This document shows, piece after piece, positions 18,022 to 26,620 of a stretch of 64,000 bases of DNA. Position numbers and translations under genes: made by a program. This DNA comes from Pedobacter psychrophilus (GTDB lineage: Bacteria; Bacteroidota; Bacteroidia; Sphingobacteriales; Sphingobacteriaceae). Below the pieces are notes generated by a model, which was not told the DNA's origin, did no database searches, and worked only from the letters and a program-made list of their open reading frames with translations. How positions within the stretch are numbered: the first letter of the stretch is position 1; each line of letters starts with the position of its first letter. The stretch covers positions 62,001 to 126,000 of the forward strand of contig NZ_LWHJ01000027.1 of the NCBI RefSeq assembly GCF_001652725.1. The letters are read 5' to 3'.

Positions 18022-18274
18022 GATAATTAGAAACAGAACTATAAGACCATCAACTAGGCAAGAAACATCAGTGAATTATAGAGTTCACCTTGATGGGATT
18101 TCTTCATTTGACACTTTGATTGTCAATATTAAACACGAAAGCAAACCATTTGCAAAATCCTTTACGTTTAAAGGAACCGAAGTTTTGAAAAAGAAAAGCC
18201 TTGGATTCAGGGTTTTCGATGATGGTAAACAAATAATTATTAATTGGACAAGCACACAACCAACCAATGGCTAA
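18014..18274 (+). CDS. Unrecognised 86-residue protein within the restriction operon
   Basis: I do not recognise this protein. It is 86 residues, basic, without signal peptide, membrane helix or Cys, and with β-rich patterning (YRVHLDGISSFDTLIVNIKH, then SLGFRVFDDGKQIIINW). It overlaps hsdM by 8 nt at its start and the HEPN gene by 8 nt at its end. Such double overlap argues that it is a real, translationally coupled gene. Antisense or off-frame reading of a neighbour cannot explain it, because most of its length does not overlap any other gene. A role as a small accessory or anti-restriction-control factor is possible but only a guess. Confidence 0.7.
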   Translation: MAEIIRNRTIRPSTRQETSVNYRVHLDGISSFDTLIVNIKHESKPFAKSFTFKGTEVLKKKSLGFRVFDDGKQIIINWTSTQPTNG

Positions 18275-18722
18275 CGAAGATATACGCTGGATACAGCGGT
18301 TTAATAATTACCGAAAAGCCTTAGCAAGACTTGGCGAAGCTGTGGCTTTGGCAGAAGAAAGAGACTTATCAGACTTGGAACAACAAGGCTTGATACAAGG
18401 TTTTGAATTTACTTTTGATTTGGCATGGAAAACCTTGCAAGATTATTTGCGACACCACAACCGCCCCAATGACAATGGTGGTCCAAATGTAATTATTACA
18501 CAGGCTCTAGAAGATGGCATTATTAAAGGTGAAGAAGCGTGGAAAGCAATGAAGAAATCCCGTGATTTAACTTCACACAGTTACGATGGTGAAACAGCAG
18601 ACGACATTGCCGAAAATATTTTAGATACTTACCACGATTTGTTCATTCAGTTAGAAACTCGTTTACAATTAGAAAAAATAAACGAAGAGAAAAACCTTTT
18701 TAACCCAAACGACACCGAATGA
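18267..18722 (+). CDS. HEPN-domain protein, HepT/HI0074-like (nucleotidyltransferase substrate-binding family)
   Basis: A 151-residue all-α protein of the HI0074/HepT family; GFEFTFDLAWKTLQDYL is the family core. It has the full HEPN toxin motif R-x4-H-x-Y: Arg99, His104 and Tyr106 in KSRDLTSHSYDG. In the studied HepT-MntA pairs this motif is the RNase active site, and the MNT partner modifies the Tyr with AMP to silence the toxin. Here the next gene begins with an MNT domain (4-nt overlap, ATGA), so the pair is complete. What is odd is the place: inside a type I restriction operon, between hsdM and hsdS. The role as a toxin or abortive-infection effector in this context is inferred. Confidence 0.88.
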   Translation: MANEDIRWIQRFNNYRKALARLGEAVALAEERDLSDLEQQGLIQGFEFTFDLAWKTLQDYLRHHNRPNDNGGPNVIITQALEDGIIKGEEAWKAMKKSRDLTSHSYDGETADDIAENILDTYHDLFIQLETRLQLEKINEEKNLFNPNDTE

Positions 18723-20179
18723 AATTTGGATTGGAGCAACATATTATTGATAAACTTATAGCCGTTTTTGAGCAACACTCAAAAGTGGATAAAGCCCTTG
18801 TTTTTGGTAGCAGAGCCAAAGGCAATTACCGACCTGATAGCGATATTGATATTGCCATAAAAGGTCAAGAACTAACCACCGATGATATTATTGCGATGAG
18901 TGTGGCATTTGAAGAAAATGGCATTACCCATAAAATTGATTTGATAAACTACCACAGCATAAAAGAACCTGATTTAAAAGACCATATTGACCGTGTGGGG
19001 ATTGAGTTGTATAGTAAGTGGAAGGAATGTAAATTGGGTGATGTAACAAAACTTATTACCAAAGGGACAACACCATCCTCATTAGGAGGAAAATTCATTA
19101 ATAAGGGAATCAATTATATAAAGTCTGAAGCCGTAAGCTATGATGGTAAAATTGATAAATCAACTTTTGTTTTTATTGATGAGGCAGTGCATCAAAAATT
19201 AAAACGTTCTCAATTAGCAAAAGACGACATTCTGTATTCAATGGCAGGGATTTATCTTGGCAAGAATGGTTTGGTTACAGAAGATATGCTTCCTGCAAAT
19301 ACAAATCAGGCATTAGCAATTATTCGATTAAATCAAGAAAAAGCTAAACCTAAATTTATTCATTACTATTTAAGACAAAAAAGTGTTATTGATTTTGTAA
19401 ATAATATGTCTGGGCAATCGGCACAGCCTAACATCAATTTTGAAGAAATCAAATCGATTGATATTCTCTTACCACCCTTACAAGAACAAACCGCAATTGC
19501 CACCATCCTTAGCAGTTTAGATGATAAAATAGACCTGCTACACCGCCAAAACAAAACATTAGAGCAATTGGCTGAAACGCTTTTTAGGCAGTGGTTTGTG
19601 GAAGAAGCGGAGGAGAGTTGGGAAGAGAAAAGTTTACCCGAAATTACAGATTATTTGAATGGTTTAGCTTTGCAAAAATTTCCTGCTAAAATTGATTATC
19701 TACCCGTAATCAAAATTAGAGAAATGAAACAAGGCATTTCTGAAAATTCAGATAAATGCAGCAGAGATATTCCATTGCAATATATTGTTCAAGATGGTGA
19801 TGTTTTGTTTTCTTGGAGTGGAAGCTTAGAAGTTGTGTTTTGGACAGGTGGAGAAGGTGCATTAAATCAGCATTTATTTAAAGTTTCGTCAAAAAAATAT
19901 CCAAAATGGTTTTATTATTTGGCAACTAAGCATCATTTGCCCGAATTTAAAGTTATTGCAGAATCTAAGTCAACAACTATGGGACATATTCAAAGAGTGC
20001 ATTTGCAACAAGCAATGATTTCAATTCCTCCAAAAGAATTATTTGACCAATACAATGAAAGAATTACCCCGATGATTGATAAATTGATTGATAATCATAA
20101 ACAAATCCGCACCTTAACCCAAATAAGAAATACTTTGTTGCCAAAGTTGATGAATGGTGAGGTAAGGGTAGATTTATAA
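18719..20179 (+). CDS. hsdS: MNT nucleotidyltransferase domain fused to type I restriction specificity subunit (S)
   Basis: A 486-residue fusion in one uninterrupted frame. Residues about 1-98 are a minimal nucleotidyltransferase: Gly30-Ser31 with Asp42/Asp44 (FGSRAKGNYRPDSDIDIAI) and a third acidic Asp74 (HKIDLI), so the catalytic set is intact. From Trp101 (WKECKLGDV) it is a normal HsdS. TRD1 runs to about residue 250, and the first conserved helix is LPPLQEQTAIATILSSLDDK with a coiled coil to LFRQWF. TRD2 begins at WEEKSLPEI, and the second repeat ends RNTLLPKLMNGEVRV. HsdS sets the DNA target of the M and R subunits; MNT domains of this class AMPylate HEPN toxins. The upstream HEPN gene overlaps by 4 nt. 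A fusion of antitoxin to specificity subunit is unusual. Confidence 0.92.
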   Translation: MKFGLEQHIIDKLIAVFEQHSKVDKALVFGSRAKGNYRPDSDIDIAIKGQELTTDDIIAMSVAFEENGITHKIDLINYHSIKEPDLKDHIDRVGIELYSKWKECKLGDVTKLITKGTTPSSLGGKFINKGINYIKSEAVSYDGKIDKSTFVFIDEAVHQKLKRSQLAKDDILYSMAGIYLGKNGLVTEDMLPANTNQALAIIRLNQEKAKPKFIHYYLRQKSVIDFVNNMSGQSAQPNINFEEIKSIDILLPPLQEQTAIATILSSLDDKIDLLHRQNKTLEQLAETLFRQWFVEEAEESWEEKSLPEITDYLNGLALQKFPAKIDYLPVIKIREMKQGISENSDKCSRDIPLQYIVQDGDVLFSWSGSLEVVFWTGGEGALNQHLFKVSSKKYPKWFYYLATKHHLPEFKVIAESKSTTMGHIQRVHLQQAMISIPPKELFDQYNERITPMIDKLIDNHKQIRTLTQIRNTLLPKLMNGEVRVDL

Positions 20180-20182
20180 ATT

Positions 20183-21163
20183 ATGTCAAAAAGGCAACGA
20201 AAATTGTATTCAATCAAAGAAGAACTCTTGACCAAATCAAGGGAAGCAATGCTTTGTGCCGTCCAAATTTTTAATAATCCCAATATTGCCTTTAAATCCG
20301 AAAGTTTTATCGTTTTAGCAAATATTTCTTGGACATACTTTTTACACGCTTATTATAAGGATAAGAGAATTGATTATAGATATTATAAGCAAGGTCCAAA
20401 AATCAAGAAGTATGATAAAACTTCGAGAGGTGCTTTTAAATTTTGGGAATTAGAAAGGTGTTTAAACGATGATAATTGTCCAATTGAAAGTGTTCCTAAA
20501 GCTAATCTTAAATTTCTAATTGGGCTTAGACACGAAATAGAACATCAAATGACAACAAGAATTGATGATTATCTCAGCGCAAGATTTCAGGCCTGTTGCC
20601 TCAATTACAATCACTATGTAAAAAGTTTGTTTGGCGTAAACTATGGTATTGATAAATATTTATCGTTTTCTTTACAATTTTCTTCAATATCGGAGGAACA
20701 CGGAAAACAACTAAATGAGTTTACAGATTTGCCTAAAAGTATTGCCTCTTACATTAATGATTTTGATGATAGTGTCTCCGATGCTGATTACAACAATCCA
20801 CAATACTCATATCGTGTTTTGTATGTCCCAAAAACAGCCAATACCAAAGGGCAAGCAGATAAAGTAATAGAGTTTATAAAAGCAGATTCACCCGAAGCTG
20901 CTGGTTTAAATAAAGAATATAGAATTATTAGAGATAGAGAAAAACCAAAACATCTGCCAGCAGAAATCATTAAAATAATGAAAGGTAAGGGGTACAAAAA
21001 ATTTGGGATGTACCAACATACTCAACTTTGGAAAGCTCTTGATGCAAAAAATGAGGGCAAGAGTTTTGGAGTATTAGTAGCAAATTTCTGGTACTGGTAT
21101 GATAGCTGGTTAAAAGAAGTTGAAAAATATTGTGTTGAAAATAAAGACGAGCTTTGTAAATGA
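20183..21163 (+). CDS. DUF3644-like protein with a HEPN-type R-x4-H motif, in the restriction operon
   Basis: A 326-residue protein. Its N-terminal helical region (about residues 15-58: LLTKSREAMLCAVQIFNNP, then FIVLANISWTYFLHAYY) matches what I know of DUF3644. At Arg116-His121 (LRHEIEHQ) it shows R-x4-H in the middle of a helix-rich stretch, as in HEPN ribonucleases. The C-terminal part (about 235-320) includes KYRGYKKF-like basic patches and PKHLPAEIIKIMKGKG, resembling a small winged or HTH-like DNA-binding segment. It sits between hsdS (3-nt gap) and hsdR (4-nt overlap), so it is co-translated with them. Function unknown. Family name is from memory and moderately certain; the HEPN relationship is inference. 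Confidence 0.65.
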   Translation: MSKRQRKLYSIKEELLTKSREAMLCAVQIFNNPNIAFKSESFIVLANISWTYFLHAYYKDKRIDYRYYKQGPKIKKYDKTSRGAFKFWELERCLNDDNCPIESVPKANLKFLIGLRHEIEHQMTTRIDDYLSARFQACCLNYNHYVKSLFGVNYGIDKYLSFSLQFSSISEEHGKQLNEFTDLPKSIASYINDFDDSVSDADYNNPQYSYRVLYVPKTANTKGQADKVIEFIKADSPEAAGLNKEYRIIRDREKPKHLPAEIIKIMKGKGYKKFGMYQHTQLWKALDAKNEGKSFGVLVANFWYWYDSWLKEVEKYCVENKDELCK

Positions 21164-24100
21164 AACCAATCACAGAAGATAAAATAGAAACCTTTGCATT
21201 AGAAGTGCTTCAATCTATGGGTTGGGAGTATGTTCACGGCTTGTCTATTGCTCCGGGTGCAGAAGCAACGGAAAGAGAAAGTTTTGAGCAAATTGTTTTA
21301 GTTGACCGTTTACGTAAATCGGTTTCAGTTTTAAATCCGAACATTCCACAAGATGCACAAGAACAAGCTATTCAAAAAGTTTTGCGGATTTATTCGCCTG
21401 AATTATTGCACAACAACGAAACTTTTCATCAACTATTAGTAGAAAAAGTAAAAATACCTTATCAACAAGATGGCTTTGAACGTAGCTATGAAGTGGCATT
21501 GGTAGATTTCGAAAATCCGTTTAACAATACATTTTTAGTTGTCAATCAATATATTATTGTTGAGAAAAATCAGAACAAACGCCCAGATGTTTTACTTTTT
21601 GTAAACGGTTTGCCATTAGTAGTTATTGAATTAAAAAATGCGGCAGACGAAAACGCCACAATGCGAAAAGCGTTTGACCAATTGCAAACTTACAAATCAA
21701 CTATTCCAAGTTTGTTTACATATAATGCCATTTGCGTAATATCAGACGGAATGGAATGTAAAGCAGGAAGTGTTTCGGCAGGGTTCAGTCGTTTTATGAC
21801 TTGGAAAACAGCAGACGGAAAAAAAGAAGCATCACGATTTATTCCACAATTAGAAATATTGCTTAAAGGAATGTTGAACCCTTCTACCCTTTTAGATTTG
21901 GTTCGTAATTTCATAGTATTTGAAAAGAGTAAGAAGGAAGATGCAAAAACAGGAATTACACAAATAGAAACCGTAAAAAAATTAGCAGCTTATCATCAAT
22001 ATTACGCTGTAAACAAAGCGGTGCAATCTTCTATAATTGCATCAGGAGCAAACGGAGACAAAAAAGGTGGTGTGGTTTGGCATACACAAGGTTCGGGTAA
22101 AAGTTTAAGTATGGTTTTTTATTCTGGCAAACTGATTACAGCGCCCGAAATGCAAAACCCAACCATTTTAGTAATTACAGACCGTAATGATTTGGACGAC
22201 CAATTATTTGACACGTTTGCAAACTCAAAACAATTACTAAGACAAGAACCTGTTCAAGCCAAAGACAGAGCGCATTTAAAAGAATTACTAAAAGTGGCAA
22301 GCGGTGGAATTGTGTTTGCCACCATTCAAAAGTTCCTGCCCGAAGACCAAAAATCTGTTTACGAGCAACTTTCGGAACGAAAAAACATTGTAGTAATAGC
22401 GGACGAAGCCCACAGAACACAATATGGTTTTGAAGCATCCATCAAAGAAGTAAAAGACAAAGAAACAAAAGAAAAAATTGGAGAACGTATTGCGTATGGC
22501 TTTGCCAAATATATGCGGGATGCTTTGCCAAACGCCACATACATAGGCTTTACAGGCACACCGATTGAAGGCACAGATGTAAATACTCCGCAAGTTTTCG
22601 GACAGTATGTAGACGTTTATGATATTTTACAAGCCGTAAACGATGGTGCAACGGTTCGTATATATTACGAAAGTCGTTTGGCAAAAGTGAATTTAGATGA
22701 AGAGGGTAAACGCCTTATTGAAGAATTTGACAAAGAACTTGAAGAAGACGAAGAAATAACCGACCAACAAAAAGCCAAAGCCAAATACACAAAATTGGAG
22801 GCAATTGTAGGTAATGAAGAACGGATAAAGAATTTAGCCAAAGACATTGTAACCCATTCTGAAGAACGCCAAAAAGTATTTGATGGCAAAGGAATGATTG
22901 TAGCAATGAGCCGAAGAATTGCAGCCGATTTATATAAAGAAATTATTGCATTAAGATCCGAATGGCACAATGAAGATTTAAGTAAAGGAGCGATTAAAGT
23001 TGTTATGACTTCAACGAGTGCTGACGGTCCAGAGATGCAACGCCACAACACAACAAAACAACAGCGTAAAAATTTAGCAGAACGGATGAAAGACCCTGCC
23101 GACCCTTTGCGTTTGGTTATTGTTCGTGATATGTGGTTAACTGGTTTTGATGCTCCTTGTTTACATACTCTCTACATTGACAAACCAATGAGAGGACACA
23201 ACCTTATGCAAGCAATAGCAAGGGTAAACCGTGTTTTCAAAGATAAACCAGGCGGTTTGATAGTTGACTATTTAGGAATAGCAACAGACTTAAAAAAAGC
23301 ATTGTCTTTTTATTCAGATGCAGGAGGAAAAGGCGAACCAACTTTGGATTTAGAAAAAGCAATTGCCTTGATGAATGAAAAGTTTGAAGTAGTTCAGCAG
23401 TTTTTTAATGAAGAAGCAAGAACACAAAATGATATAGTTGCCGAAGAACCTGAAGCGTATTATGCGAATAGTTTCAAATTTAATTATAGACGTTTTTTCA
23501 ATGTAGAAGCAAAAGAAAAAATGTCAATCATTCTGCAATCAGAAGAACATATTTTAGGTTTAGAAGATGGTAAAACTCGTTTCATTAGAGAAGTAACATT
23601 GTTAAGCCAAGCCTTTGCGTTATCAATTCCACACGAAAGAGCAATGGAAATCAAAGACGACATTGCATTTTTTCAGGCAGTAAAAGCAAGACTTGTAAAA
23701 TTTGAAGGAACAGGAACAGGCAAATCTGATATTGAAATAGAAACCGCAATCAAACAAATAGTTGACAAAGCATTAAGTAGCGACAAAGTGATGGATATTT
23801 TTGAAGCAGCTGGTATGGAAAAACCAGACATTTCAATTTTATCTGATGAATTTCTTTTAGAAGTAAAAGGAATGAAGCATCAAAATTTAGCTTTAGAACT
23901 TTTGAAGAAATTATTGAATGATGAAATAAAAACACGTTCTAAAACTAATTTAGTAAAGAGCAAAAAACTTTTAGAAATGTTGGAAGGTGCAATAAAACGC
24001 TACCAAAATAACTTACTTACAACAGCCGAAATTATTCAAGAACTCATCAACATTGCAAGAGAAATTAAAGAAACCGATAAAGAAGGTGAGCGACTTGGAT

Positions 24101-24387
24101 TGACAAAAGACGAAGTTGCATTTTACAATGCTTTAGAAGTAAACGATAGTGCAGTAATGGTTTTGGGTGACGACCAACTCAAAGAAATTGCAAGAGAAAT
24201 TACAGACAAAGTAAGAGCAAACGCAACTATAGACTGGACAATCAGAGAAAGTGCAAGAGCAAGACTAATGGTAATTGTTAAGCGAACCTTGACAAAATGG
24301 GGTTATCCGCCAGACAAACAAGCAAAAGCAATTGAGACAGTTTTAAAACAAGCAGAATTAATGGCAGACTTCTTTACAACAGAATAA
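21160..24387 (+). CDS. hsdR: Type I restriction endonuclease subunit (R)
   Basis: A 1075-residue HsdR, full length. The N-terminal PD-(D/E)XK nuclease has the catalytic Asp in RPDVLLFVNG (near residue 141) and VVIELKNA (near 156). The SF2 translocase follows: Walker A HTQGSGKSLSM (about 308-318), DEAH box VIADEAHRTQYG (about 412-423), motif III GFTGTPI, and motif VI within QAIARVNRVFKDKPGG. A C-terminal helical domain that docks on HsdM follows (about 760-1075). It translocates DNA in both directions and cuts at a distance from an unmethylated target. No frameshift is seen, so the locus looks functional. It is the last gene of the operon; no clear hairpin terminator follows. Confidence 0.96.
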   Translation: MKPITEDKIETFALEVLQSMGWEYVHGLSIAPGAEATERESFEQIVLVDRLRKSVSVLNPNIPQDAQEQAIQKVLRIYSPELLHNNETFHQLLVEKVKIPYQQDGFERSYEVALVDFENPFNNTFLVVNQYIIVEKNQNKRPDVLLFVNGLPLVVIELKNAADENATMRKAFDQLQTYKSTIPSLFTYNAICVISDGMECKAGSVSAGFSRFMTWKTADGKKEASRFIPQLEILLKGMLNPSTLLDLVRNFIVFEKSKKEDAKTGITQIETVKKLAAYHQYYAVNKAVQSSIIASGANGDKKGGVVWHTQGSGKSLSMVFYSGKLITAPEMQNPTILVITDRNDLDDQLFDTFANSKQLLRQEPVQAKDRAHLKELLKVASGGIVFATIQKFLPEDQKSVYEQLSERKNIVVIADEAHRTQYGFEASIKEVKDKETKEKIGERIAYGFAKYMRDALPNATYIGFTGTPIEGTDVNTPQVFGQYVDVYDILQAVNDGATVRIYYESRLAKVNLDEEGKRLIEEFDKELEEDEEITDQQKAKAKYTKLEAIVGNEERIKNLAKDIVTHSEERQKVFDGKGMIVAMSRRIAADLYKEIIALRSEWHNEDLSKGAIKVVMTSTSADGPEMQRHNTTKQQRKNLAERMKDPADPLRLVIVRDMWLTGFDAPCLHTLYIDKPMRGHNLMQAIARVNRVFKDKPGGLIVDYLGIATDLKKALSFYSDAGGKGEPTLDLEKAIALMNEKFEVVQQFFNEEARTQNDIVAEEPEAYYANSFKFNYRRFFNVEAKEKMSIILQSEEHILGLEDGKTRFIREVTLLSQAFALSIPHERAMEIKDDIAFFQAVKARLVKFEGTGTGKSDIEIETAIKQIVDKALSSDKVMDIFEAAGMEKPDISILSDEFLLEVKGMKHQNLALELLKKLLNDEIKTRSKTNLVKSKKLLEMLEGAIKRYQNNLLTTAEIIQELINIAREIKETDKEGERLGLTKDEVAFYNALEVNDSAVMVLGDDQLKEIAREITDKVRANATIDWTIRESARARLMVIVKRTLTKWGYPPDKQAKAIETVLKQAELMADFFTTE

Positions 24388-24538
24388 GCCAACCTAGCTG
24401 TTCCAAATGTTAGGGATAGCGCATCTTGAATTTACAAATAGCAAGGATTGCAATCCGCTTAGAAATGTTTTCATTATTAAAACAGATTGCTTTCCCGAGA
24501 AATCGTGACAGGTTTTTACTCGCAATTATTTTCAAAAG

Positions 24539-24790
24539 GCTAACCACCCCCAACCCCCGCCAGCTGGGGACACTTATATTATGGAAAGGATTTGACAGAA
24601 CTTAATGCCTTTTAAAAAATCAAGATTTTATTATTACGGTTGCAAGATATCCCCCTTTGGAGGGGGCAGGGGGAGGTAAACTCTAAGTTTATGTTTAAAT
24701 AAAAATATTTCTAATTTGGCTAACCACTCCCAACCCCCACTAGCCGAGGACACTTATATCATGGGAAGTTATTAGATTTCAAGGTATCCC
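24539..24790. repeat. Two copies of a GGCTAACCAC...GGACACTTATAT element around a pyrimidine/purine-rich palindrome
   Basis: Element a (about 42 bp) occurs at 24539-24580 and 24719-24760 and begins GGCTAACCAC. Between them, 24648-24700 holds ATATCCCCCTTTGGAGGGGG followed by a purine-rich tail and 'actctaagtttatgttt'. The same two components recur in the order b then a at 26520-26620. The whole 577-bp spacer 24388-24964 is otherwise without a supportable gene. G and C runs stand out against the AT-rich background. Confidence 0.75.
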
Positions 24791-24964
24791 CATTTTTAAT
24801 TCTTGACCATAAAATCGCTTATTAAAAGAAATCTTAACTTTTTAATCTGCAATTCACCATAAAAGTTGAAATTTTAACTCAATCGCTTTAAAAAAAATGA
24901 GGTTTATGAATTAAATGAGTAAATAAATTCTTTATTTAGGAGAAATAATATAAAATCAAACTGA

Positions 24965-26380
24965 ATGGACAAAATCATCAATGGTATCAACGACTTAATT
25001 TGGAGTAATGCCTTAATCATCTTATGCATGGGTGTAGGAATTTACTTTTCTATAGTCACTCGTTTTTTGCAGGTGAGGTATCTCAAAGAAATGGTGAAGT
25101 TACTTTTTGATGGAAAAAGTTCTGCAAAGGGAGTGAGTTCTTTTCAAGCTTTTGCCATTGCAATTTCTGGACGTATTGGAACGGGAAACATTGCTGGAGT
25201 AGCTACTGCTATTGCAATGGGAGGGCCGGGTGCGGTATTCTGGATGTGGGTGATTGCCTTTTTAGGAAGTGCATCAGCATTTATAGAGGCAACATTAGGT
25301 CAGGTTTATAAACAAGTAAATAATGGGCAATATCGAGGAGGCCCATCTTTCTATATAGAAAAAGGTTTGGGAATTAAATGGTATGCCATTGTATTTGCCA
25401 TTGCTACAGTAATTAGTACTGCCATTTTATTACCGGGAGTGCAAAGTAATAGTATCGCTTTAAGTGTAAAAAATGCTTTTGATATCCCAGTGGCTTATAC
25501 AGGTGCTGGAGTGGCTATTTTATTAGGACTCATCATATTTGGTGGGGTTAAAAGGATTGGTAAAGTGGCAGAAATTGTGGTACCATTTATGGCTGGGGGT
25601 TATATTTTAATGTCGTTGGTGATTATAGGGATTAATTTTACTCAGATTCCTTCGGTATTTTCGCTCATTATCAGATCGGCTTTTGATTTAGAACCTGCAT
25701 TTGCCGGCATATTTGGAATGGCTGTGGCTTGGGGAGTGAAGAGAGGGATTTATTCTAATGAGGCAGGACAAGGAACTGCTCCGCATGCTGCCGCCGCCGC
25801 AGAGGTAAGTCATCCTGCCAAGCAAGGTTTGGTACAGGCATTTTCAGTTTATGTGGATACCTTATTTGTTTGTACCGCTACCGCTTTAATGATTTTATTT
25901 ACCGGAAAATATAATGTACTTAACTCATCAGGAGGTTTTATTGTAGAAAATATACCTGGGGCAAAAATTGGAGCAGAATATACCCAGTTAGCCATTGCAT
26001 CACATTTCCCTTCTTTAGGGGCGGGTTTCATTGCTATTTCTTTATTGTTTTTTGCCTTTACTACCATTATGGCTTACTACTATATTGCAGAAACAAATTT
26101 GAGTTACCTGGACAAATCAGGAAATAAAATATGGGTCTATTTATTGAGGATATTGATTTTGGTTGCTACTTTTTACGGAACCATTAAAACTGCTGAAGCA
26201 GCCTGGACTTTAGGAGATATTGGTGTAGGCATTATGGCTTGGTTAAACGTTGTTGCTATTGTGCTGCTCAGAAAGCCAGCCCTAAAAGTTCTCAAGGATT
26301 ATGAACGACAAAGGAAATTAGGTAAGGATCCTGTTTTTGTAGCTAAAGATGCCGGAATTGAAAATACTGAAGAGTGGTAG
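24965..26380 (+). CDS. Alanine/glycine:cation symporter (AGCS family)
   Basis: A 471-residue polytopic inner-membrane transporter, with 10-11 hydrophobic segments. The AGCS substrate/ion-site signature SGRIGTGNIAGVATAIAMGG lies at about residues 69-88. The second conserved stretch is GVKRGIYSNEAGQGTAPHAA near 258-277. It imports alanine or glycine with Na+ (or H+). A good Shine-Dalgarno-like AGGAG lies about 20 nt upstream. Both flanking spacers are full of dispersed repeats, so the gene is transcriptionally isolated. The C-terminal tail (KDYERQRKLGKDPVFVAKDA) is cytoplasmic and normal for the family. Confidence 0.93.
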   Translation: MDKIINGINDLIWSNALIILCMGVGIYFSIVTRFLQVRYLKEMVKLLFDGKSSAKGVSSFQAFAIAISGRIGTGNIAGVATAIAMGGPGAVFWMWVIAFLGSASAFIEATLGQVYKQVNNGQYRGGPSFYIEKGLGIKWYAIVFAIATVISTAILLPGVQSNSIALSVKNAFDIPVAYTGAGVAILLGLIIFGGVKRIGKVAEIVVPFMAGGYILMSLVIIGINFTQIPSVFSLIIRSAFDLEPAFAGIFGMAVAWGVKRGIYSNEAGQGTAPHAAAAAEVSHPAKQGLVQAFSVYVDTLFVCTATALMILFTGKYNVLNSSGGFIVENIPGAKIGAEYTQLAIASHFPSLGAGFIAISLLFFAFTTIMAYYYIAETNLSYLDKSGNKIWVYLLRILILVATFYGTIKTAEAAWTLGDIGVGIMAWLNVVAIVLLRKPALKVLKDYERQRKLGKDPVFVAKDAGIENTEEW

Positions 26381-26489
26381 CTATTAGGGGAAGAAGATAA
26401 AGTCTTTTGAATCTGCTAAGTAGAACAAAATTAAGAGGTTTAGATCAGTGCGGACACAGTACGAGGAAGAAAAAGATTTAGTGGTTTCT

Positions 26490-26508
26490 GTCTGTGAGGA
26501 CACAGACC
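26490..26508. repeat. GGTCTGTG-type palindrome, single copy
   Basis: GTCTGTG-AGGA-CACAGACC followed by CGAGGAAG, the same palindrome and right flank as the copies at 4537 and 4686. A decayed neighbour (cggacacagtacgagg) is at about 26450-26465. Confidence 0.75.
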
Positions 26509-26519
26509 GAGGAAGAAAG

Positions 26520-26620
26520 GTATCCCCCTATTGAGGGGACAGTAAATACTAAGTTATATGTTTTAAACACATATAGAGTTGGCTAACCACCTACAACCAC
26601 CGCCAGCGGGGGACACTTAA
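26520..26620. repeat. Second locus of the CCCCC/GGGGG and GGCTAACCAC elements
   Basis: GTATCCCCCTATTGAGGGGAC (26520 onward) with the 'actaagttatatgtttt' tail, then GGCTAACCACCTACAACC...GGGGGACACTTA (26581-26620). Both match the components at 24539-24790, but in the opposite relative order. The spacer 26381-26707 holds only repeats. Confidence 0.7.

Noticed and set aside
22175-22906. Long minus-strand ORFs inside hsdR
   Set aside because: They lie wholly opposite a conserved gene, have unlikely composition, and overlap each other in different frames.
24388-24964. Hidden gene or IS remnant after hsdR
   Set aside because: All frames are short and broken; the stretch is explained by the GC-run repeat elements, and no transposase-like sequence is found.
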